From the NCBI GenBank assembly GCA_025997755.1, contig BNVA01000009.1:1-27738 (forward strand): 27,738 bases of DNA, given 5' to 3'. Below are positions 17,537 to 22,833 of the stretch, piece after piece. Under the pieces are notes generated by a model. The model saw only the letters and a program-made list of their open reading frames with translations. It was not told where the DNA came from and did no database searches. Made by a program: the position numbers and the translations under genes. Numbering within the stretch: position 1 is the first letter of the stretch; each line of letters opens with the position of its first letter. Origin of the DNA: Spirochaetia bacterium (GTDB lineage: Bacteria; Spirochaetota; Spirochaetia; Treponematales; Breznakiellaceae).

Positions 17537-17760
17537 TACACTATGACATTCCAAAGCCTAAGCTGAGTCATAATTTTACTCTTGATGACATTCATAAAAT
17601 ACGTGAGTGGAATTATGAACGTCTTAAAGATGCAACTGTAGAGGAGCAATTAAACGATATTCACAAACGCGCAGAGCCGCTAATCTTAGAATTGAATGTG
17701 CAAAAAAATTCGGAAATAATCATACAAAATAACAAGAGGAATGTTGCAACAGCAGATTGA
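17533..17760 (+). CDS. Antitoxin partner of the PIN toxin
   Basis: A 75-residue protein. Its layout FTLDDIHKIREWNYERLKDATVEEQLNDIHKRAEPLI matches small helical antitoxins encoded after PIN toxins of this LYLDTS type. GAAGGAG precedes the ATG at 17533 and lies inside the toxin gene. Here the toxin comes first and the antitoxin second, the reverse of classical vapBC. No DNA-binding domain is obvious, so autoregulation is uncertain. Confidence 0.75.
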   Translation: MIHYDIPKPKLSHNFTLDDIHKIREWNYERLKDATVEEQLNDIHKRAEPLILELNVQKNSEIIIQNNKRNVATAD

Positions 17761-17781
17761 TGCTGTGGATTCGCGGATGTC

Positions 17782-17846
17782 TTGGCAAAAATGGATAAAT
17801 CCTGTATGTTTTCCTTAGTTGAACGTGTTACGGAGGTGTTGTAATG
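17782..17846 (+). promoter_or_regulatory. Possible promoter and 17-codon leader ORF ahead of the Tat cluster
   Basis: TTGGCA at 17782-17787 and TATGTT at 17805-17810 are 17 bases apart. A short frame from ATG 17791 (MDKSCMFSLVERVTEVL) stops at 17842-17844, and its TAA overlaps the ATG of the DUF362 gene as TAATG. Because the ATG at 17791 lies inside the promoter, the short frame may instead be the tail of a lost gene. ACGGAGGTG at about 17830-17838 is the ribosome site of the DUF362 gene. Confidence 0.35.
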
Positions 17847-18764
17847 GACAGACGTGAATTTTTAAAGAAATCGGCCGCTCTGGGCTTTGGCGCGGGGCTG
17901 TTTTTTATGCCCAAGGGCTTGCGGGGCGCTGTTGAGCTTGCCGCCCAGGAAAACAGGTATCCCGACTTGATAGCGCTCAAAGGCGGGACTCCCCGAACCA
18001 TGTTCGAGCGGGGGATGCGGGAAATCGGCGGCATGGGGCGCTTTGTTAAAAGCGGGCAGACCGTGGTTATAAAACCCAATATGTCCTTTGACCTCGCGCC
18101 GGAATACGCGGCAAACACCTCCCCTGAACTGGTGGCGGCGGTTGTCCAGCAGTGTAAAGACGCCGGGGCGCGGCGAGTCCTCATTATCGACCATTCCCTT
18201 GCCCATTGGGAGCGGGCTAGCAAAAACAGCGGCATCCTTGAAGCGGCGAAAAACGCCGGCGCGGTCTATGCCCAAGCCGAGAAAGAAGGCTACTACCAAA
18301 AAGTTCCTGTGAACGGTGGTAAGCGGCTGAAGGAAGTAGCGATACACGAAGCCCTTCTGGAAGCGGACGTATTCATCAACGTGCCGGTACTAAAACACCA
18401 CGGCGGCGCGGGCGTTTCAGGCTCAATCAAGAACCTCATGGGCTGCGTTTGGGATCGGAGAACCTATCACTCAAACGGACTCCAGACCTGTATCGCCGAC
18501 TTTCTCTACGTCAAAAAACCAAACCTCACCATTGTTGACGCATACCGTGTATTGACCAGAAACGGACCCGGCGGCGGGAACCTTGCCGATGTGAACCAGA
18601 TGGGATCGATGATCATATCGCCGGACATAGTGGCCGCGGACTCGGCTGCCTTTGCCCTGGTAGGCCGAAGCCAGGGGCAGGTCGAGTATGTACGCATCGC
18701 CTCGGAAGCGGGCTTTGGGCAGATGGATCTTTCCAAACTGAAAATCTCCCGCCTAAACGTGTAA
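17844..18764 (+). CDS. Tat-exported DUF362 protein
   Basis: A 306-residue protein. It begins with a twin-arginine signal, MDRREFLKKSAALGFGAGLFF (RREFLK motif, hydrophobic helix to about residue 22), so it is exported folded across the inner membrane. The rest is a DUF362 domain: VVIKPNMSFDLAPEYAANTSPELVAAVV, VLIIDHS, ADVFINVPVLKHHG, SGSIKNLMGCV, LTIVDAYRVL. DUF362 proteins often occur with iron-sulfur ferredoxins; their reaction is not established. This copy has no ferredoxin domain of its own. Its stop overlaps the start of the ferredoxin gene as TAATG, and TatA and TatC genes follow, so the export machinery is encoded with its substrate. Its GC content is far above that of the genes to the left. 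Confidence 0.85.
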   Translation: MDRREFLKKSAALGFGAGLFFMPKGLRGAVELAAQENRYPDLIALKGGTPRTMFERGMREIGGMGRFVKSGQTVVIKPNMSFDLAPEYAANTSPELVAAVVQQCKDAGARRVLIIDHSLAHWERASKNSGILEAAKNAGAVYAQAEKEGYYQKVPVNGGKRLKEVAIHEALLEADVFINVPVLKHHGGAGVSGSIKNLMGCVWDRRTYHSNGLQTCIADFLYVKKPNLTIVDAYRVLTRNGPGGGNLADVNQMGSMIISPDIVAADSAAFALVGRSQGQVEYVRIASEAGFGQMDLSKLKISRLNV

Positions 18765-20338
18765 TGGCGCTCAAATCACGGGGACGTAAAGTCCCCGCCA
18801 TCACCCGTTTTCTCATCGCCCTTGCGGTGCTGGCTTTTTTTGTCTACGCCTACCTTTCGCCCCGCCTCGACTCCAACGGCATACTGGCACTGCTGGTCAA
18901 GAGGCAGTTTTCCGCCGCACTTTATGGGATCGGTCTTGCGGGCATTGTCCTTGTCATTCTCGCGCTCACCCTGATATTCGGTAGGCTCTATTGCAGCGTC
19001 CTCTGCCCTCTGGGTACCGTGCAGGAACTTTTTTGGCGGATTGGAAAACTATTAAGAAGGGGGAAGGCTCCCCCTCGCTCCAGCCACTCAAGCGGGTCTT
19101 CCGCTGCCCCCTCTACGGGGGACTCCACCCCCCGTAACGCCCCCCGCCTCTTTCGCAGGGGCTATGCGGTTCCGCCTAAGGCGCGTTATGCGGTGCCGCT
19201 GCTTGTTGCTGCGGGGGTGGTTTTTTCCTTTACCCCGCTCATGGTGATCTTTGACCCCATCTCTATCTTCGGTCGGGGAATGGGCGTACTGCGGACTTTG
19301 ATCTCAGGAAGCGGCGCGGCGGTCTTTACGCTGATCCTAGCCGTTCCGCTGATTCTTATATTGATAGCCGCTTTGTTACGCGGCAGGGCTTTTTGCAACT
19401 GGTGTCCTGTGGGCGTAACCTTGGGTCTGTTTTCGTCAGCAGCGCCCCTTGGCGTGAAGGTCTCCCCGCACTGCATCTCCTGCGGACTCTGCGAAAAGAA
19501 ATGCCCCGCAGGCTGCATTGATTCAAAAGCAAAGCGCATAGACAGCGAGCGTTGTGTGCTGTGCTTTTCTTGCACCTCAGTCTGTCCCACGGGAAACGCG
19601 GTTTATGGGGTGCGGGGCAGGGCGGCGGTTTCAGGCGAAGCGCGGCGCGTCTTTTTGAAAGGAGCGGGAAAAGCCTCGCTTGTATGCGGCGCAGCTTACC
19701 TTTTAGCGCCGATCCTCAAACTGTCCCCACAGCCGGTTGACGCGGCGCTTGCAAATCTGCCTAAGGGCGAAACGCTCCCCATACTGCCGCCTGGGGCAAA
19801 AAATCTGATTCATTTCACTTCCCGCTGTATAGCGTGTCATGCCTGTGTCGCGGCCTGCCCTGCCAACATCATCACGGCGAAGGATGACCCGCACCCTCAT
19901 CTTGATTACAACGGAGAAGCAACCGCCGCCTGTCAGTTCAACTGCATCGAATGCGGGCGGGTCTGTCCCACCAAGGCCATTACCCGCCTCACCCTAGACG
20001 AAAAACACCGGACACGGATAGCCCTGTCCACCCTCTACTTTGAACGCTGCGTGGTCAACACCAAGCATGAATCCTGCGGCGCCTGTGCAGAGGTCTGCCC
20101 CACCGGGGCGCTCACCATGGTCGCCTACAGCGAGCCGGGGATTCCCTTTCTCACCAGACCCATATATGATGAGCGGTACTGCATCGGCTGCGGCGCTTGT
20201 CTCGCGGCCTGCCCCGCCGAGCCCCGGGCATTTACCCTCGCGGCGGTGCCGGAACATAGCCGGACGATTGGATCGCGTCCGCTTGAAGAAGCCGGCGATG
20301 AACTGTGGGTGGAGAGTGCCGGCGAGTTTCCGTTTTAA
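18764..20338 (+). CDS. Polytopic membrane ferredoxin: NapH-like and NapG-like halves joined by an internal Tat motif
   Basis: A 524-residue membrane iron-sulfur protein. The N-terminal half is NapH-like, with membrane helices near residues 14-30, 53-72, 143-162 and 185-205, and CxxxCP motifs CSVLCP (77-82) and CNWCP (211-215). Two [4Fe-4S] motifs follow (C237/240/243/247 and C264/267/270/274). Residues 294-318 read RRVFLKGAG plus a hydrophobic stretch, like a NapG twin-arginine signal. The C-terminal part has four more four-cysteine motifs (355-365, 390-401, 429-445, 473-483), as in NapG-type ferredoxins. It probably passes quinol electrons across the membrane to an exported acceptor, perhaps the DUF362 protein. 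Residues about 100-132 are a low-complexity insert encoded by a GC-rich repeat. I do not know a family with exactly this arrangement. Confidence 0.82.
   Translation: MALKSRGRKVPAITRFLIALAVLAFFVYAYLSPRLDSNGILALLVKRQFSAALYGIGLAGIVLVILALTLIFGRLYCSVLCPLGTVQELFWRIGKLLRRGKAPPRSSHSSGSSAAPSTGDSTPRNAPRLFRRGYAVPPKARYAVPLLVAAGVVFSFTPLMVIFDPISIFGRGMGVLRTLISGSGAAVFTLILAVPLILILIAALLRGRAFCNWCPVGVTLGLFSSAAPLGVKVSPHCISCGLCEKKCPAGCIDSKAKRIDSERCVLCFSCTSVCPTGNAVYGVRGRAAVSGEARRVFLKGAGKASLVCGAAYLLAPILKLSPQPVDAALANLPKGETLPILPPGAKNLIHFTSRCIACHACVAACPANIITAKDDPHPHLDYNGEATAACQFNCIECGRVCPTKAITRLTLDEKHRTRIALSTLYFERCVVNTKHESCGACAEVCPTGALTMVAYSEPGIPFLTRPIYDERYCIGCGACLAACPAEPRAFTLAAVPEHSRTIGSRPLEEAGDELWVESAGEFPF
19059..19135. 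repeat. GC-rich multi-hairpin element inserted in frame in the ferredoxin gene
   Basis: Three hairpins lie in 77 bases: GGGGGA/TCCCCC (19059-19074), AGCGG/CCGCT (19091-19105) and ACGGGGG/CCCCCGT (19115-19135). They encode a Pro/Ser/Arg-rich segment (KAPPRSSHSSGSSAAPSTGD ...) between two membrane helices, where NapH-like proteins have no such loop. A ten-base block is shared with the hairpin element at 4575-4634. The reading frame is preserved. Confidence 0.55.
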
Positions 20339-20364
20339 CGTTTAATTGCTTTATAGGAGTTGAT

Positions 20365-20604
20365 ATGCATTTAGGAGCAGGAGAGATTGCGCTGCTGATT
20401 ATACTAGCGCTGGTGCTGTTCGGCGCGAAACGGCTGCCCCAGGTGGGCAGAGCCGCCGGGGAAGCGATACGGGAATTCAAGTCCGCATTCAGCGGCGTGG
20501 GCAAACTGAAGGACGATGTTGTTGAGATGGACGGCGTCCGCACAACCGACGCCGAAAAACAAGCCGATGGCGAAGGAAACGGAAGTAAAAGCGAGCAGCG
20601 CTGA
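20365..20604 (+). CDS. tatA: TatA/TatE twin-arginine translocase pore subunit
   Basis: A 79-residue protein with an N-terminal membrane helix (GAGEIALLIILALVLFGA), the FGAKRLPQVGRAAGEAIREFK hinge and amphipathic helix typical of TatA, and a charged disordered tail. It multimerises with TatC to move folded RR-signal proteins. AGGAG at 20355-20359, five bases before the ATG at 20365, fixes the start; the frame is open further upstream to 20305 but overlaps the ferredoxin gene. No tatB is visible, so this would be a minimal TatAC system of the kind known in Gram-positive bacteria. The tatC gene overlaps its 3' end. Confidence 0.92.
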   Translation: MHLGAGEIALLIILALVLFGAKRLPQVGRAAGEAIREFKSAFSGVGKLKDDVVEMDGVRTTDAEKQADGEGNGSKSEQR

Positions 20605-21319
20605 CGACGGCACGATCTTGAACGAGTGGACTGAACACCTTGAAGAACTTCGCCGCAGAATCATCGCTATACTGGCGGTGTTCACCGTTGTAACCGTCCC
20701 CGCCTTTGTTTTTTCCGATTATTTGGCGGCTTTTCTTATGTCGCCGGCAGCGGATATGGGCGTTGTGCTCTACACTTTCGACCCCGCCGAAAAATTTCTG
20801 GCCTACCTCCATCTTGCGGTGTGGACGGGTGCGGTCGTCTCGGCGCCGTTCTGTCTTTTGCAAATCGGCTTCTTTGTTTGGCCCGCCCTTAAGGGGAAAG
20901 AGCGCCGGTGGACGGCGGCGGCGCTTGCCGTCGTGCCTGTGCTGTTTATTGCCGGGGCTGCCGCGGCTTACCGCTTTCTTTCGCCCACAGTTCTACGCTT
21001 TTTTCTGGGCTTCAGCTCAGGCGACGGCATCCAGCCGCTCTGGGGCTTCAAGGAATACTTAGGTCTGCTATTCGCCTTGATGCTTGCTGCAGGCCTCCTT
21101 TTAGAGACACCGCTCCTGCTGCTAGCCGCATTCGCCTTAGGTCTTGTAACGCCGAAAACAGTTGCCCGCTTCCGGCCCCACATCATCTTCCTAATCTTTC
21201 TTGCCGCCGCCCTTTGCACCCCGCCGGATGTCATTTCTCAGTTAGCCCTCGGCGTACCCCTGTATTTACTTTTTGAGCTGACCCTATTTATCGGGCGGTT
21301 TTTCACAAAGCGGATATGA
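20567..21319 (+). CDS. tatC: TatC, Sec-independent translocase receptor
   Basis: A 250-residue protein with six hydrophobic helices, which recognises twin-arginine signals. Family motifs are EHLEELRRRIIAIL at the N-terminus, FFVWPALKGKERRW in the first cytoplasmic loop (conserved glutamate after the Pro-rich turn) and the TPPDVISQ segment before the last helices. I start at ATG 20567 (MAKETEVK), inside tatA and with a 38-base overlap; an ATG at 20516 has AAGGA only about three bases upstream and is less likely. The 38-base overlap implies coupling with tatA. The stop codon is shared with the beginning of a transposase remnant. Confidence 0.9.
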   Translation: MAKETEVKASSADDGTILNEWTEHLEELRRRIIAILAVFTVVTVPAFVFSDYLAAFLMSPAADMGVVLYTFDPAEKFLAYLHLAVWTGAVVSAPFCLLQIGFFVWPALKGKERRWTAAALAVVPVLFIAGAAAAYRFLSPTVLRFFLGFSSGDGIQPLWGFKEYLGLLFALMLAAGLLLETPLLLLAAFALGLVTPKTVARFRPHIIFLIFLAAALCTPPDVISQLALGVPLYLLFELTLFIGRFFTKRI

Positions 21320-21491
21320 TTCTGAAAACTATGGAACTGTTATTTATCATGTAAGCAGAGATTCGATAGCGATAGAAGCGCGAGAAACGGTCAAAAAGAA
21401 TTCAAACGGAAATGTTTATTTTTGGAAAGGATACAAATTGCATCTTGATGTAAGCGACTTAGATTTTCCGTTAAACGCAATAAAAATCTAA
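21318..21491 (+). pseudogene. Transposase remnant (DDE-type, IS4/IS5/IS1182-like)
   Basis: From 21318 a frame without start codon reads DSENYGTVIYHVSRDSIAIEAR, then ETVKKNSNGNVYFWKGYKLHLDVSDLDFPLNAIKI, and stops at 21489-21491. The D-S-x-A-I-E-A-R motif and YFWKGYKLHL are characteristic of the region around the first catalytic aspartates of IS transposases. Only about 57 codons remain, so the element is dead. It lies exactly at the boundary between the GC-rich Tat cluster and the AT-rich toxin-antitoxin block. Confidence 0.7.
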
Positions 21492-21499
21492 GATAATAC

Positions 21500-21530
21500 T
21501 TGACAATATGATAGTATATATGCTATCATA
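21500..21530 (+). promoter_or_regulatory. hicAB promoter with embedded palindromic operator
   Basis: TTGACA at 21500-21505 and TATCAT at 21524-21529 are 18 bases apart. Between and over them, TATGATAG (21507-21514) and CTATCATA (21523-21530) form a perfect inverted repeat whose centre is also largely palindromic. HicB or HicAB is the likely binder, because HicB carries a C-terminal DNA-binding domain. The -10 box ends six bases before the hicA ATG, so the mRNA is probably leaderless. Confidence 0.7.
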
Positions 21531-21535
21531 GATAA

Positions 21536-21796
21536 ATGGATAAAGATGATCTGGCTAATCCAAATAATGTAAAATTCGATGATTTATTGCACATCTGTCG
21601 TAAAACATTTGGAGAACCAAGAATTAGAGGAAGTCATCACATTTTCAAAATGCCATGGCAAGGAGATCCCATAATAAACATACAAAAAGACGGCAATATG
21701 GCTAAACCTTATCAAGTTAAGGCGGTTGTAAAGGCTATACAAAAAATTGAACAAGAATCTAAAGAAACGGAGGAAAAACAAAATGGCAAAAAATAA
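21536..21796 (+). CDS. hicA: HicA mRNA-interferase toxin
   Basis: An 86-residue protein of the double-stranded-RNA-binding-like HicA fold. It has the catalytic-histidine segment RIRGSHHIFKMP and the strand-helix NIQKDGNMAKPYQVKAVVKAI. HicA cleaves mRNA and is neutralised by HicB. The ATG at 21536 has no Shine-Dalgarno sequence and lies six bases after the -10 box. The 3' end overlaps hicB by 14 bases and has a lysine-rich tail (KETEEKQNGKK). Confidence 0.88.
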   Translation: MDKDDLANPNNVKFDDLLHICRKTFGEPRIRGSHHIFKMPWQGDPIINIQKDGNMAKPYQVKAVVKAIQKIEQESKETEEKQNGKK

Positions 21797-22115
21797 TTTG
21801 ATAGACAAATACACATATCGCGTTGAATGGTCGGAAGAAGATAATGTACATATTGCGCGGTGTCTGGAATTTCCGTCCTTAATGGCTCACGGCGAAACAT
21901 CTTTAAAAGCATTGTCTGAAATCGAAAATGTAGTAAAAGAATCAATTGAATGGATGAAAAGCGAAAATGAACCTATTCCGGAACCATTTGGATTAACCCG
22001 GTTTAAAGGAAATTTAACGCTTCGCGTTCCAAGCGAAATTCACAGAAATTTAGTAATCAAATCTGTCGAGGAAGGAGTTTCTGTAAATCAATACATTCTG
22101 TCAAAAATATCATAG
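21783..22115 (+). CDS. hicB: HicB antitoxin
   Basis: A 110-residue protein. The N-terminal partial RNase H fold YRVEWSEEDNVHIARCLEFPSLMAHGETSLKALSEIENVVKESI sequesters HicA. The C-terminal ribbon-helix-helix segment LTLRVPSEIHRNLVIKSVEEGVSVNQYILSKI should bind the operator upstream. The frame runs from 21747, but GGAGG at about 21769-21773 places the start at ATG 21783 (MAKNNLID). The toxin-antitoxin order is the normal one for hicAB. Confidence 0.88.
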   Translation: MAKNNLIDKYTYRVEWSEEDNVHIARCLEFPSLMAHGETSLKALSEIENVVKESIEWMKSENEPIPEPFGLTRFKGNLTLRVPSEIHRNLVIKSVEEGVSVNQYILSKIS

Positions 22116-22150
22116 AAAAATATTTATTCATTGAAAAAATTAAAAACCAC

Positions 22151-22180
22151 TTGACAAAATATATATTATGGTATATACCA
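22151..22180 (+). promoter_or_regulatory. vapBC promoter with palindromic operator
   Basis: TTGACA at 22151-22156 and TATACC at 22174-22179 are 17 bases apart. The perfect 12-bp palindrome TGGTATATACCA (22169-22180) covers the -10 box, as expected for VapB/VapBC autorepression. AGGTGG follows at 22187-22192 for vapB. Confidence 0.7.
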
Positions 22181-22198
22181 AGATTAGGTGGTAAATTT

Positions 22199-22429
22199 AT
22201 GCAAACAGCTCGTTTATTTGTTAATGGCAGAAGTCAGGCGGTAAGACTTCCCAAAGAATATCAATTTCAGGGGGAAGATGTATATATACAAAAAGTAGGA
22301 GATGCCGTCATTCTGTTTCCCGTTGATAAAGAATGGGAAACATTTTTACATGGATTAAACAGTTTCTCGGATGATTATTTATCTGAGGGTAGGGATCAGG
22401 GGGTTAATCAAGAGAGGGCGGAATTATAA
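22199..22429 (+). CDS. vapB: VapB antitoxin (AbrB/SpoVT-type)
   Basis: A 76-residue protein with the swapped-hairpin DNA-binding motif TARLFVNGRSQAVRLPKEYQF at the N-terminus and an acidic toxin-binding tail (WETFLHGLNSFSDDYLSEGRDQ), the layout of VapB/MazE-like antitoxins. The open frame begins at 22151, but that codon lies in the promoter; AGGTGG at 22187-22192 gives the ATG at 22199. The stop overlaps the vapC start by one base (TAATG). Confidence 0.87.
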   Translation: MQTARLFVNGRSQAVRLPKEYQFQGEDVYIQKVGDAVILFPVDKEWETFLHGLNSFSDDYLSEGRDQGVNQERAEL

Positions 22430-22824
22430 TGTACATGCTTGACACTAATATTTGTATATACATTATAAAAGGGAAAAGAGAACAAGTATTAAAACAAGTA
22501 CAAAATAAGAAAAAGAATGGATTGGCTATATCAACAATCACCTTGGCGGAACTGGAATATGCAAATGAGAATAGTATGTATAAAGAAAAGAACAAAATCG
22601 CTTTAATGGAATTTCTAACGATTATAGATATAAAGCAATTTGATGAAAAGGCGGCAAAGGAATATGGTATAATAAAAAAAGACTTAAAAGACAAAAATTG
22701 TTTGATAGGATCATTTGATATGTTAATAGCCGCACATGCTAAATCATTGGGATTAATTTTAGTAACAAATAACACAGATGAATTTGAAAGAGTAAAAAAA
22801 TTAAAAATAGAAAATTGGGTGTAA
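22429..22824 (+). CDS. vapC: VapC PIN-domain RNase toxin
   Basis: A 131-residue PIN protein beginning MYMLDTNICIYIIKGK (D5). The acidic residue ISTITLAELEYA (E42) and CLIGSFDMLIAAHAKSLGLILVTNNTDEF (D97, then N-T-D-E) complete the metal site. VapC toxins cut tRNA or rRNA at specific loops. It directly follows vapB with one-base overlap. The gene is convergent with nadE, with only nine bases between stops. Confidence 0.88.
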   Translation: MYMLDTNICIYIIKGKREQVLKQVQNKKKNGLAISTITLAELEYANENSMYKEKNKIALMEFLTIIDIKQFDEKAAKEYGIIKKDLKDKNCLIGSFDMLIAAHAKSLGLILVTNNTDEFERVKKLKIENWV

Positions 22825-22833
22825 GTGCCAATT

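Noticed and set aside
20516..20566. tatC start at ATG 20516
   Set aside because: Its Shine-Dalgarno-like AAGGA is only about three bases away, and the extra residues (MLLRWTASAQ...) are read from the tatA coding sequence; 20567 gives a normal TatC N-terminus.
17844..21319. Complete Nap nitrate reductase locus
   Set aside because: No NapA, NapB, NapC or NapD is present; only NapH/NapG-like architecture is shared by one protein.
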